Positions 20,605 to 35,600 of a DNA stretch of 64,000 bases are shown here, piece after piece. The position numbers and the translations under genes were made by a program. Under the pieces are notes generated by a model that worked only from the letters and a program-made list of their open reading frames with translations, was not told the origin of the DNA and did not search any database. The stretch's first letter is position 1. The number at the start of each line of letters is the position of its first letter. Source of the DNA: Saccharum officinarum (taxonomy: Eukaryota; Streptophyta; Magnoliopsida; Poales; Poaceae); assembly GCA_020631735.1 (NCBI GenBank), contig CM036162.1, positions 92,800,401 through 92,864,400 of the forward strand, written 5' to 3'.

Positions 20605-23600
20605 ATGGACCCCAGCTTCCGGTTCGACCCGGACAGCTCTGACGACGATGCGTCGGGTCCCCCAGCGCGGGGCGGCCCGGTGCAGTCGCCGTGGGAGTTC
20701 TCGTCGTACGCGGAGTCCGTGGCGGCGGAGCACGCGCGCCGCCGCACCACCTCCATCGACGAGAAGATCTCGCACCTGCGCCAGGGACACGGGAAGCTGG
20801 TCCTCTCCGATGACTCGGAGAGCGACGTGAGCAGCAGCGGGGAGGATGATAGCGACGACGAGGAGATAGAGGGGGAGAGCGGTGACGAGGAGGACGAGCT
20901 GGAGGAGAGCGAGGACGAGGATGGGGTTGACGGGGGCGCCGATGACGAGGAGGAGGCCGAGGGGAGTGGCGATGAGGAGGCGAGCGTAGATAGGGAGGGG
21001 GATGAGGACGGGAGCGACGAGGAGGGAGGAAGCGAGCTGGGAGAAGAGGAGGATGCCCATGAGGTATGCTTGGGGTAGTTCGATTCCTCACCTCGTTCTT
21101 TTCTGTTCAGTTTAGCTGCTGAGGCTGTGCTCTTCACATGACGAGCTATGGAATTCGTTAGGATGGCAAATTGGCAAGCCATTTAGACCATGATGTTTAT
21201 GTATCCATCACCACTCCATTTGTATTGTCTTTGAAATTGTAAAACGCCTATTAATCTGTAATAATGACAGGAAGAAGATACAGCCGAGCAGAATGACACG
21301 AGTGGACCAGTTGATCCTTCTAATTTTTTCGCTTCTTCGGAGGGGGCATCGTTTCATGCAAATTCGTTCCTTGAGCTTAACTTGTCTCGTCCACTAGTTC
21401 GAGCTTGCGAAGCACTTGGCTACCAGAAGCCAACTCCGATTCAGGTTTGCACTTGCAACTCTTTATTGTTTGGTCATGGTTGAACTTAATTTAGGTACCA
21501 AATGCACAAATCTGACTTCTTACAGTCCTTGAGATATTTCAGATTCGCTAACCACCAGATATTAACTGTAAGATACTACTCCAATTGCTAGTTTCACAAA
21601 GCTTACTAAAATCTAAAAAAAAGCTTCACCCATATTTTTCTTGTTGGCATCCTGTTGGTTAGGCTAACGGGAAGTAATTTAAATATATACTTCTAGTTTT
21701 TGAAGTATCTTGTTCTGTAGTTGCTCTGTAGGAACGAGAATTTAGAAGGGACCGGTGATATATTTTTTTTGGGTCAATTGCCACCAATTAATCCATGGAG
21801 AGGTGGCGATTAAATGGGATTTGTTCTCGTGATGGATACTTTTATCCCATTGTTGTGATTTACGCTGGCACACCTTGTGATTGGGAAATCAACCCTATAG
21901 TTATTCAAATATTTTTGCCAAATAATGTGTGAGTAAAAAAAAGAATGCAATTTCCTCCACGATCCCATAATCTCCCTCCCTTACACATCACAGGAGTTAT
22001 TAGGTCAAACCTGTTGGTAGATGAGATTCAAACTATAGAAGGGCATTAAAAAAATTGATCCCTGGGGGAAATACCTCGCCTGAATCGTTGCATTAAGAAT
22101 AGGATAACAATACAGGGCGAGAAAAGGGACCGAAGGCTGGACAGCCCAGGAAGGCATAAACACGTTGAAAGTGCCATAGCTCACAGAGTGAACCCCTCCC
22201 CCCTTTTACTGAGACCCAGGGTTGAACCTGGTTGGTGGTGTCACAACTGGATGTCCTACCACCACCAGGGTGTTCTCTATAGCAGAAATTCAGTTGTAGG
22301 GAAAAGTGAACAGTTGTAGAAATTCAGTACTTCAAGTGATCTTGAACTCACTTATAGTTTGATAAAGACGTATCTTTGAATAATTATTCCAAACCAATTA
22401 GCATTCTATGTACACTTTTCCTTTCTAGTTTAGATCGAAGTACAGATGCAACAGCCTTGTGAACGTATTATATAATGAGTTATTGAGGTTGTTCAAAGTA
22501 TAAATGATTGTAGGATGTAGTCTATGGGTTCAAGCATCTGCATATTTTATTTGTTTATTTTGAGAATGTAGTGGATGAGTGACATTACTATCTTTTTCTT
22601 TTCAAGGGAAACATAACTATCATAAGTGCCTAAAGTTGTCACAGTTTGTTTAGATCCATTCTTCGTTTTCAGAATGAAGATGCTATGCTCCTGTAACATG
22701 AACAATTGGTATAAGAATGATTTAATGTTTCACACTGAATTTTTTCTAGGCATCGGATCTCATTAGTTGACCTTTGGGTCTGTATATATTGTTCACCTGT
22801 TTCTAATGTCAAATATCCAGTCATTGTAAGTTTGTAACCCTGCTTTAAAAGTTAAGTAGGCCTTACTGGCTTTATATGTATTGGCCACTTCATATTGAGT
22901 GGAACATTGTAACAGGAGATACTAATATGATAACACTGAGCTTGTTGGTACCCAAGATCAAACTTCTATAACTGCTACATTTAATAAGGGTTGGTAGTTA
23001 GGGCCAAGCTTAGCAAAGTTTTCTTTTGACCACATTTTGGTTACATGTGTTTATATTATATCCCGTTGTTTAGTAAAATATGATAACCATTGAAACTTGC
23101 AATGTAATTTGGTTTCCAATATCGTTTTTGCTCAACTCTCTTCATATTCCAGGCTGCTTGCATACCTCTGGCATTAACTGGAAGGGACATCTGTGGTAGT
23201 GCTATTACAGGATCTGGAAAGGTATCTCAAATGAACATAAATATTATTTGTTTGGTATTTTGAGATAATATATACATAGGTTGACTAATCTCTTTAAGTT
23301 AGACAGCTGCTTTCTCTTTGCCTGTGTTGGAACGTCTACTTTTTCGTCCAAAGCGTGTACCTGCAATTAGGGTGCTTATTCTTACTCCAACCAGAGAGTT
23401 GGCTGCTCAGTAAGTTCTATAAATTCATTGTTTGATATGATCATCTTTCGTCTTACTTCATTGTGTTGTTAGCCCTTCAGACATAATTAAAACTACTACT
23501 ACACTTGTATTATCTTAGCATGGTCCATTTCCCATCTTTCATTGTTTATCACCAGGCTGCCAATGTTTTGGTGGTGTGTTATATTCGAATGCTGGATTTT

Positions 23601-26600
23601 TTTTAACCTTGGTCTTAATATTTTCTATTGAAACTTTGCTCTTTTGGTCCTTAGATATACTTTATATTTTTTCATGTTACTCAGTTATTCTTGATTAGCC
23701 CTTCATATGCTATCGACTTTGGGTTTATTGGGCTGTTTTCATATCTGTAACTTTACAGCTTATTTGGAATCTTTTGTTTATTTATGCTGGGCATAGTGCA
23801 TCGATTTGATATTTGCGAGGAGAGTTTTTTCTCAATAATATTTTGGGGTAAGTGGAAAAAGAGAAAACAATGGAATCAGATACTATTTATGTTTTTTTCC
23901 TTTTGCATTGTATAGAATATTTAGTGGTGGCCAAGAAGGATACTTTTCGGTATTTAGGGTCGATGCTACAAAAGGACGGAGACATTGATGAAGATGTTAG
24001 GCATAGAATTTCAGCCGGCTGGTTGAAATGGCGTCAAGCTTCTGGCGTCCTCTGTGACAAAAGGGTGCCTCAGAAGCTGAAAGGTAAGTTCTATAGGACG
24101 GCGATTCGTCCGGCGATGTTATACGGTGCTGAGTGTTGGCCTACAAAAAGGCGACATGTCCAGCAATTGAGTGTAGCAGAGATGCGCATGTTGCGTTGGT
24201 GTTGTGGGCACACAAGGAGGGATAGAGTCCGGAACGACGATATTCGGGATAGGGTTGGGGTGGCTCCAATTGAGGAGAAATTGACTCAACATCGGTTGAG
24301 ATGGTTTGGACATGTCCAACGGAGGCCTCCTGAGGCGCCGGTGCGTAGTGGAGTTCTAAAGCGGGCCGATAATGTAAAGAGCGGTAGAGGTCGACCTAAA
24401 CTAACTTGGGACGAGTCCGTTAAGAGAGATCTTAAGGAGTGGAATATCCCTAAGGATTTAGCTATGGATAGGAGCGCTTGGAGATTGGCAATCAACGTGC
24501 CTGAACCGTGACCTCTTTTTGTCTTGTGCTCCTTTTGTCCCTTTATGTGTCTCCCTGTTTTCTCGTCTCTTTTGGGTTTCATCTCTAGCCTACCCCAACT
24601 TGCTTGGGACAAAAGGCTATGTTGTTGTTGTTGTTGTTGTTGCTGCATTGTATAGAATATTAAATGAGAATACCCAGCATGCTAGCAAAACAGAGCTGCT
24701 CTATTCTTCTTTGTTGTTCACTTTGCTGAACTGCTATAGAAAGTTGTATTAATTCATTATAACAAGTGTTTTATTTAACACTCAGTAGCGTTAATTTTTC
24801 TTCAATCAGTATCAGTTACCATTTACTTAATTACTAACATTTGTTCCCCTACATATGCAGGGTCCATAGTATGATCGAGAAGTTAGCTCAATTTACTGAT
24901 ATAAGATGTTGTCTCATCGTTGGAGGTCTTTCAACTAAGGTTTCTTGCTTGCGTCGAGTTCTATTAAGTTTTTGATGTTTTCATAGGGTTTTAGCCCTAT
25001 AGCGTTTGATATTCCTGTGCAGAACACTATGTTTTCTGTGCTTTAGGGTGTGTATGTACTCTAATTCTGTCTTAGTTCTTAGTTATGACTGCATGTTAAG
25101 CTAGTGTGGTTTCCAGGTATATTCTATTTGCTTGCCCTTCTATTTTTGTGTAAGAAGGATATGGATCTGATCTATTGTAGTAATGGTTTACCTCTGTTCA
25201 ATCTAAGAAAACTTGGAGAAGCAGAGATGTTTTTCTTGCTTGAATTGCTCTCTACTATCATAAAAGATAATTCCTGAATAGTCATGGTATATAGTAGTAT
25301 TTCTTATAGAACTTACAGGTTTGACATCTGGCTTGCTATTTCCAGCACTCTTATCAATGTGTAGCATGTTGTGTTGCTATATGTACAAGCTTCCATTATT
25401 TGATTTGAATACTACAATCTTGCACTTCTATGGTCATAATTTTCATGTTTGCATTCTTCTGTTATTGCCCACTAGTAATTTTTTTAGTTAAATGCTTCCT
25501 GATGTTCAATTTTATGGTCTTGCTGATGAAATGTTGTACTCAGGTTCAAGAAGTTGCTCTAAGATCAATGCCTGACATCGTTGTAGCAACCCCTGGGCGC
25601 ATAATAGACCATCTGCGCAATTCTCTTTCTGTTGGGCTTGAAGATCTAGCTGTTGTGATCCTTGATGAGGCTGATCGCTTGCTAGAATTGGGTTTCAGTG
25701 CTGAAATTCAAGAACTGGTAACTGTTGAACTCTGGTTTTGCCGGTTTCTTGTTGCGTTTGCTTTTGTGGTAGTATTCATCATTCAAACAAATACTGGAAT
25801 TGGCACTAAGAGTCTTTGTTTTTCTTTGTGTTGTTTTCATTCCTAATGCACTTTTGCCTAATAATCATTGCAGATTCGTATGTGTCCTAAAAGGAGGCAG
25901 ACTATGCTTTTCTCTGCTACAATGACAGAAGAAATTGATGAACTTATAAAGCTTTCACTAAACAAACCTGTACGTCTTGAAGCTGACCCTTCTCTGAAAC
26001 GGCCTGCAACGTTGACTGAAGAGTATGCTCCACCTCTATAGTTATTTCTCGTTAGGTCTCAACATCTTCATCTGCTCAATGATATTTTACTGAATATATA
26101 TAGAACTTACTATAGTATGATGTTTGCTCCCAATTTTACACAGGGTTGTTAGGATACGACGAGCACGTGAGTCAAATCAAGAAGCTGTTCTTCTTGCACT
26201 CTGTTTGAAGACTTTCAAGCGAAGTGTTATCATTTTTAGGTCTGTGCTCTTTATAACTTGGTAACCTTTTGATCTGAAGTTTAGGGATCCTTTACTGGAG
26301 GTACAGTCAACGTTAACTGTTTTACTCCTTGTTGTGTTAACCTTGAATATCTAAGAATCATGTTGTAACTAGTGTCTATGTCTACTTGTCTAGTATTGTG
26401 ACTGAAAAGATAATGCAATGAACACAATATATTCATTCATGCAATATTGTCGTAGTCCATCGAGAGGTTTGATGCATGTGTATGTATATCACAATTCTAT
26501 TTTTATACCGCACATCGGTTCAGCACCCATTCATGCAATGTTATCAGAGTCCAAGGGATTTGATGTATGTGCATGTATACCATGATTGCATTTTTATACC

Positions 26601-29600
26601 ACACATCAGTTCAAGCACTCTTGTGTGCTGTTGTTACCCCTGATTTTTATATTATTTATTGTTTGGATACATGTTTGGTGATATTTGATAGTCTATTATA
26701 CTATTTGTATTATCGTCTTGATATTTCATGTCTCGCCCCCTGCAGTGGGACAAAGCAATCTGCACACAGGTTAAAAATAATATTTGGTCTCTCTGGCATG
26801 AAAGCAGCTGAACTTCATGGCAACCTTACACAGGCCCAGCGGCTTGAGGTGATTTTATTTGTTATAGGTTTCCCCTGGTTTTGTTTTGGGTATATGATAT
26901 CAATTGCAATGTTACAAAATCTGTTATTTCAATGTGTTCACTCGAAGATGTTGGATAACTGTTGTAATATGCTATAACTTGTCATATTGTGTATGAACTC
27001 TTGTTGATAAAATCAGCTTACATGCGATTTATGATCCTTTTTGGCTCTGTAGCTCATGAAATGTGCTCCACACCTCGATTTACGATCCTTTTGGCTCTGT
27101 AGTCCACGTAATGTGCTCCACACCTCATCTTATTGAACAGTTCTGATGGTAAACTTACAGTGATTGGGAGATAGTTGAACTTAATACCTTGATCTGAATT
27201 ATGCTCAGCTAACTTCATAGGGTTGTAGAACCAAACTACATTACCTCAACTTAGTGAAGAAAATCTCCACACTGACTTTGACTCGCACCACATAGATAGT
27301 TATAATACGTTACACGGTTTCTCCAATAAAGGAACTGCATAAATTGATTGCTGTCACTGTCTAGGCCCAACTGGATGCTTTTGGATCACAGCATGGCAAT
27401 CTATTACCAGGGATCCAGCATATATTTCTGCCTGGAAAATCTAAGCTATAAGTTGTTGAAATTGGAAAGTTTAGATTGGATGTTACAACGACAACACACA
27501 TGTCAATTTTTTTTTTGGTAACCTCTTATAATGTTTATGTGGAACCTGCAATTCTGAGATTTTCTGTTAATTGAATCTAATTATCATATATCTTTCACTG
27601 ATCTGATAGAGAATTATGTTGTTTGATTTATTACAGGCTCTGGAACTTTTCAAGAAACAAGAAGTAGATTTTCTGATTGCAACTGATGTCGCTGCTCGTG
27701 TAAGTGACTTTGTACTTCTCACATTGTTATTTTTCTTTTACTTTGTTGAGATATTGCACTGTTTGGTGCTAGTAATTTAACAAAAAAGATCACTGTATTA
27801 TAATGAACGATATTAAACAATAGAAGATATACAAATCACTATTCAAAGGATTTCTTGACAAATTGTTGGTTTAACTTTTAGGGGATTGATATTGTTGGTG
27901 TTCGGACTGTAATAAATTTTGCATGCCCAAGAGATGTGAAAACGTAAGTGATACAATTGACCTTTTTCCTGTAAATCTTATTCTCATTGTTGCTATTTAC
28001 TTGGTTCATGTTCAAACTTCCTGTCCTAGGGCAAAGTTATTGATGCAAACATTGTCCATTTGATTATTGAGGTGTCTCTGTCGTTCATTATTCACTTAGA
28101 AACACTGCATCTTTAGTATATCTATACACTTAGAAACACTGCATCTTTAGTATATCTATTATTCAGCTTTGCTTTGCCATTTTTCAATAAATATAACCGG
28201 AAGTTTTAGTTAAGATTCTTTATCAACTTTTCCAATATGCGCTATCTATGCCCTTATGAAGTTTAGGTCACCTTCAGTGGTATGTCTTCTAGTTCAAACA
28301 CTAAAATTTTAGTAACCAACCTTCTCTTAAATTATTCCACTGTTGAATTTATACAGAAGTTATGTTTATATATTATGAACTGATCAATGAGAGAGTTGAT
28401 TGTTCTAGAAATAAGTGTATTTTATTACCATTATCTGCTATCAAAGTCAAACTCTCTACTATAAAACTGTTTTTCATGGTTCCTAAGGTGTCCCTGCCAG
28501 TTGGTCTTGTCCGTGTGGCATGTTTTTTTTTTTTCATATCACATTTTCTGTCATTGTTCTGTTTGCACCATGAATTTCTTTTCTTTTTGTTTATGTTTTG
28601 TACATGCAGACTTGCTTGACCTCATTCCATAGCCACCTTCTTTTTTGTTAAAAGAACTTTGAATCGTGAATTTTAATAATGCCGCTTGTTTTTGCGGCTT
28701 CCTAGTTTCAATCGCATTTACTTCTGATTTTAGCATACTATTTTGTAAGTTTGTACATTGTTTACATTATTGTAGTTATCTTCATCGTGTTGGCCGCACA
28801 GCGCGGGCAGGAAGAGAAGGCTATGCCGTGACATTTGTAACTGATGATGATAGGTCCCTCTTGAAAGCAATTGTAAGTTTTTTTGTGATATGCTAAAGGC
28901 TGAAAGTTGTTGTAATTCTTCAGAATAGACGTGTTCACAGATGTGTTGTAATTCTTTTAATCGGATTGCTTAAGCAACCTTCTAATTAATAGAATCGCAA
29001 CCTAGGTCCCTCTTGAAAGCAATTGTAAGTTTTTTTGTGATATGCTAAAGGCTGAAAATTGCTGTAATTCTTCAGAATAGACGTGTTCACAGATGTGTTG
29101 TAATTCTTTTAATCGGATTGCTTAAGCAACCTTCTAATTAATAGAATCGCAACCTTTTCCAGACTTAGCCTGCCATTGACAATATTTTTGTAATTTCCTT
29201 CATTCTAAGGTTTGATTATTTGTGTAAAATAAAGAACGGGATATTTCCATGTGGGCTGTGGGCATTTTCATCACGACTTACCTATTATATACTTGTAGTA
29301 TATGGGAAACATACCAAACAGGTTGCAGAGGCTGGTTCCGTGAGTCACATGGCTTTTAATTATTTCTGTGCCAAACTAATAACAGAAATGCACTCATCTA
29401 TTGATCTGTGGAGCTCTTCTGAGTGTTGGTGTTTTTTTCCCCTTTTGCCTTGGTTGTTTCTTATTGGTTATTTGGTTTTATTTGACTTACCTTTCAGGCC
29501 AAGAAGGCTGGTTCCCAGCTGAAAAGCCGCATTGTTGCAGAGAAACCTGTGGCTGAGTGTGCACAACTGATTGAGCAACTAGAAGGCCAAATTTCTATCA

Positions 29601-32600
29601 TCATTCGAGAAGAAAGGTTAGTTTTATGCTGTTATGCTCTTAACTTTTGTAAGTTCCATCCATAATGTGGATATTTATGCCCTTTTTAGGGTGGAAAGAG
29701 AAGCAAGAAAAGCTGAAATGGAAATTGCAAAGGTTATATATTTTTAACTTCAGTTTTACCTAAATAAATTAATCTTCTTTCCTGTGAATTTCAATTACTT
29801 GAACAGAGCTGTGCCTCAGAATTCTGAATACATTTGTACCTTTCCCATTACATATTTGAATATAAAGGCAGAAAATATGATAGCTCATAAGGATGAGATA
29901 TACTCACGGCCAAAGAGAACCTGGTTTGCTACCGAAAGGGAAAAGAAGCTTTTGGCAGCAGCTGCTAAAGTAAGCATATCTGAAATTCTTTTGTACTTCT
30001 TTGGGCAAGACGTTATGCATTTAGTCTTCTAATTTATATTTTTTGCCTATTGTCCTTTCACGCATATATTTTATGTGACTTCTACGATTTGGTTCTGATT
30101 GGCTTGTTATTTGTTTCCTCACTTTGCTTTTCATTTTCAGTTGCAAAATCACCTATCTTGTGCTTGAATATATTATACACATGGGATTTGATGTCTTACC
30201 ATGCTTGTAGTAATTTATTTATATTGAAAGAGACCGTTGATGTTTCCTAAACAAAAAAACTGTTGTAAATGGCACTTCAGTGGAGCATGGTGCCAACTAG
30301 TTTTTTTAGTACATAAGCCCATTTCTTGATCGGCTCACTCAGGCTCAGGTGAAACTCTGAAGAGCCACTTACTGGCCCCAAGTCCCATCACATTCCTCCA
30401 TTCCCCACTCACTATCCCAGAGCCACATATCCATCACATTCCCTTCAACCTGCCAGTTCAATGCAGCGCAAGAATCTGGTATTTTGGTATACAAATTGCA
30501 CTTTGGTATGGGAAGAAGAGAAGTCCCCAAAGACAGTCTTGCCTACGCCCAACCTAAGTGCACTGGGGTTACTAGCTGAAGGATAAAGAAACAATGTTTA
30601 CTTGCCATGCTTCAACTTTTGGTCTATGGGGTATCCCCAGGTCACTTGCTTGTAGTCACCACTAACTATATTCATATGCTCATCTGATGCACCGATAGGC
30701 ATGGCCTTGCAAATTTCTATGGAAATATTTATCTTTCAATGTTCTTAATGCTATCTTGTTATTGTTAAAATTTCCTTTCTTAAAAGCAAGAAGATTATTC
30801 TTTTTCTTCCCACTTAGATGGGGCTGAAATTCTTTCTGTTGGAAAGTAATTCTCTCAATTAGGGCTAACCCTAGAAGGGTAGCTATATAGGTTCCATACA
30901 TGGGCCACATGGGCCTTAGCCACATGGGCCTAAACACATACTCCAACACCCCCCCGCAGTCTGAACTACCGGCGCAGCGGAGTTCGAGGCTGAACAAGAA
31001 AGAACACACACAAACCCCCCCACAGACGCAACTAGCCACCGGTGATGTTGAGGCTGGAGCGAAACTCGGCGAAGGTCGAGGACGGGAGGCCTTTGGTGAA
31101 GATGTCCGCGAACTGGGAGGTCGTCGGAACATGAAGAACCCACACCTCGCCCATGGCCACCCGATCACGGACAAAATGGAGGTCGATCTCCACATGCTTC
31201 GTCCGCTGGTGCTGGATGGGGTTGGTGGAGAGGTAGACCGCACTGACGTTGTCGCAGTAGATCAGTGTGCTCCGGGAGGGTGGAGTGTGTAACTCAGCCA
31301 GCAGCTGCCGGAGCCAGGCGGCCTCCGCCACGCCGTTAGCAACGGCGCGGTACTCCGCCTCTGCGCTGGACCGGGAGACCACCGGCTGGCGCTTGGACGA
31401 CCAAGACACCAGGTTGCCGCCCAGGAAGACGGCGTAGCCGGAGGTGGAGCGGCGAGTATCCGGGCACCCGGCCCAGTCAGCGTCGGTGTAGACGACGAGG
31501 TCGGTGGAGGAGGCCCGGTGGAGGAGGAGGCCGTAGTCGAGTGTGCCCCGGAGGTAGCGGAGGAGGCGCTTGAGAGCCACGAGGTGAGGCTCCCGGGGAT
31601 CATGCATGTGGAGGCAGACCTGCTGAACTGCATAGGTGATGTCCGGCCGGGTGAAGGTGAGGTACTGAAGGGCCCCGGCAAGACTCCTGTACGCAGTGGG
31701 ATCGGCCACCGGTGGCCCCTCAGCCTCAGACAGCTTGCCCTGAGTGTCGACCGGAGTGGAGCAGGGGTTGCAGTCAGTCATCCCAGCCCGCTCCAGAATG
31801 TCCCGAGTGTACTGTCGCTGGTGAAGGAGGAGCCCGGCAGGACGGTGCTCAACAGTGACACCGAGGAAGTGGTGGAGCTCACCCAGATCCTTCATCGCGA
31901 ACTCTTGCTGGAGAGCGGTGATGATCCGGCGGAGAAGTGGGTCGCTGGAGGCGGTGAGGACAATGTCATCAACATAGAGCAGCAAGTATGCAGTATCGGC
32001 GCCATGGTGGTAGACGAACAGGGACGTATCAGACTTGGCCTCCATGAATCCCAGGGTCAGCAAGAAGGCGGCGAACCGGTGGTTCCACGCCCGAGGTGCC
32101 TGCTTGAGGCCGTAGAGGGACCTGTTGAGCCGGCAGACCATGTCAGGACGGGTGGTGTCGACGAACCCCGCCGGCTGACTGCAGTACACCGTCTCGGTGA
32201 GAAGGCCGTGGAGGAAGGCATTCTTGACATCCAGCTGGTGGACGGGCCAAGACCGAGCAAGTGCCAGCGATAGCACGGTACGGACGGTGGCCGGCTTGAC
32301 CACCGGGCTGAAAGTCTCATCGTAGTCGACGCCAGGGCGCTGAGTGAAACCCCGGAGGACCTAGCGAGCCTTGTAGCGCTCGAGAGAGCCGTCAGCCCGG
32401 CGCTTGTGGGTCCAAATCCACTTGCCGGTGACGACGTTGGAGCCCGGCGGCCGGGGCACCAACTCCCACGTCTGGTTGGCGAGTAGCGCGGCGTACTCCT
32501 CTTCCATCGCGCGGCGCCAGTGAGGGTCCAACAGGGCGTCGCGGACGGAAGAGGGTACTGGGGAGACCACCGCGTCGCCGGTCGAAGCCTCGAGGACACG

Positions 32601-35600
32601 AGGCGGCAGTGTGCCAGCCGCGTGTCTGGTCACCATCGGGTGAACATGCCGCGGGTGTCGGTGAAGCAGCGGCGGGTGGTAGACCGGCGGGGCACCACGA
32701 GCCGGCGGGGACTGCGGCGGTGGTGTCGGTGTCCCCGGTGGAGAAGGGAGTGCGAGCGGCGGCGGCCGCGGCCTGCGCTGGTACACCCGTACCGGCGCGG
32801 CGAACCTCGACGGAGGTGCCGGGACAGGTGCCGGGACGGGATCCGGCGTCGTCAACCGACACGACCCCCCTGGGGCAGCCGCGGGGGACGAAGGCCCCGG
32901 GTCTGCACCTACCGGAGAGGACGGGTCCGCGCCCGAGGACGAACGTGCGGGGGATCCGGGACAGGAGGCCGGCCCGGTGCGCGGCGAAGCGGTACCTGCA
33001 GGAGACCACGAAAAAGGTGGCTGGACCACCGGGTCAGTGGGAAACAGGGAGGGTGGGTCAGGTACCGGAGGGGTGGTGGTGCTGGAAAAGGGAAAGACGG
33101 ACTCATCGAACACCACATGGCGAGAGATGAGAACCCGTCGGGAAGTAAGGTCAAAGCACCGGTACCCCTTGTGATCCGGGGAGTACCCGAGGAAGACACA
33201 GAGCGTTGAGCGAGGGTCTAGCTTGTGAGAAGAAGTGGCAGCGGTGTTGGGGTAACACGCACACCCAAACACGCGGAGGTGATCGTACCGAGGCGGGGTA
33301 CCGAAGAGGGCGTGGTGAGGAGTGGGAGCGGGGCAGGCCGCGGAAGGAAGGCGGTTAAGAAGGTATGTGGAGGTGTGCAGGCCCTCAGCCCAGAAGCGAG
33401 TGGGAAGAGAGGCCTGAAAAAGAAGGGTACGCACGGTGTCATTGGTGGTGCGAATCATCCGCTCAGCCTTGCCATTTTGCGAGGAGGTGTATGGACAAGA
33501 CATGCGGAGCTGAACACCGTGAGAGAGGAAGAAAGCGCGGGAGGTGGAGTTATCAAACTCGCGACCATTGTCACACTGGACGGCCTTGATGGGGAGGCCG
33601 AACTGTGTAGACACCCAAGAAAAGAAGTGGAGGAGCGTGGTAAACGTATCAGACTTCGCACGGAGAGGAAAAGTCCACGAATAATGCGAAAAATCATCAA
33701 CAACCACAAGATAGTACTTATAACCAGAAATACTGAGAACAGGAGATGTCCATAGGTCGCAATGTACAAGATCAAAAATGCGGGCCGCATGGGAAGTAGA
33801 GCTAGAAAAAGGAAGACGAACATGTCGGCCCAATTGGCACGCATGACACAGTTGCTCATCATGAGCTCGAGTACATGGAAGACCGGAGCTACGACTGAGC
33901 TGTATCAGGGCATCACGTCCAGGATGGCCGAGGCGCCGGTGCCAGGTAGTAGAGGAAGTAGAAGCGACGAAGGCAGCTGACAAAACGGGCGGCGAAGAAG
34001 ACGAAGGAGCCGCCGGGAAGCGAAGAGTGTAAAGGGGCCCGGTGCTGTCACATCGGAGCAGAGGACGCCGGGAAGCCAAATCCTTTACAGTAAGACCAGA
34101 AGAGTCAAATTCCACAGAACAAGAATTGTCAGCTGTAAAACGTCGAATAGAAAGAAGATTATGAACCATAGAAGGAGCAACAAGAACATCAGGAAGACGA
34201 AAGGAGCCATGAGCACCGGCGGTACCCACAGACGAGACCGGAATACAAGAGCCATTTGCGACCATAATGGATGAAGGAAGAGAGGAAGAGGGAGAGTGAA
34301 TCGACGAAAGTATACCGGGGTCAGGAGTAGTGTGGTAGGTGGCCCCCGAATCAGCGATCCACTCGGGTCCGACTGGAGGTGTCAGGCCCATGGTGCTGAA
34401 CGAGCGAGCCAGAGCCGCCTGGTCCCAGCCGGTGACCCCCGGTGGAGTCCCGGAGGGTGGAACCCACGGCGTAGTAGGGAAGGCGCCAGGTGGGAAACCA
34501 GCAGGAAGAGCTCCGGTGAGCATGGCCACTGGTGGGCGAGTGTCGGCTCCGGTGGCGTGGTAGGGCCACATGGAGATGCGACCGGACCACGGGTTCTGGA
34601 ACGTAGGCCAGGGTGCCCCCCCGTGTGTCCCGGCCGGTGCCGGAGCCTGGGGGTGACCGCCCCGGCCACCCCCGCGGCCCCCTCCACGGCGACGACGAGA
34701 GCCACGACCCCCCCCACCTCCGCTCGGCCCGGAGGGAGGAGGGTCCAGGAGAGACGACGGTGGCGGTGGAGCGGTGGACCGCGGTGGAGCAGACGGGCGC
34801 GGCGAAGAGGCAGCCAGGGCCGTCGAGGAGGACGAGGACCCCGCGGAAGTGGTGGATCCCGGCTGGAGACCCTGCGTGAGCTCCTCCATGACAAGATCGT
34901 CACGGACCTCCAGGAAGGTGGGGAAGGGCCTCTGGCGGGTGATCCACGTCCGGAGGTGGGCGTAGCGGTCGCTGAGCCCCCGAAGGACGTTGAGGACCAA
35001 GATGCGATCCTCCACGGGCCACCCAAGGTCCCCCAGGGAGTCGGCCATGCCCTTCATCCGACGACAGAACTCGCCGACGGAGAGGTCACCCTGGACGAAA
35101 GTACGGAAGCTCGCGTCGAGACGCAGAGCCCGGGCCTCAGCGTTGCCCAAGAACTGGCCCTCAAGAGCGAGCCACGCCCGGCGCGCGTCTGGAGAGGTGC
35201 GGACGAGGTCGTGGAGGTCGAGAGAGATCGTTCCCAGGATCCAGGAGAGGACGATGCTGTCGAGACGGAGCCACGACGGGGTCTGGATGGCGACTGAGGT
35301 GTCGACGAGGACGTGATCGTCGAGGGCGTAGCGGCGAAGGGTGAGAATCACCAGATCCCGCCAACGGGCGTAGGAGGGCGACTCCGGCTCGAGGACGACC
35401 GGGACGAGGAGGCGAATGTTCTGGACCCCCCCAGCCTGGTAGTGAAGCTGGGCCACGAGCGGATCGGCTGGGTCGTGCCACAGGACGGCGGTGTGGGAGA
35501 GACGGCGACCCGGTGAGGCAGAGGAGGCCCCAGCACCCGGCGAGGCAGGAGGGGCGAGGAGATGCTCCGCCTCGGCGATCTGCCGGGCCAGAGCGTCGGC

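Noticed and set aside
20303..21182. Three long minus-strand frames (up to 262 aa) opposite helicase exon 1
   Set aside because: They are low-complexity shadows of the acidic, GC-rich exon, which is rich in GAG/GAC codons. They have no domain and the plus strand has the real gene.
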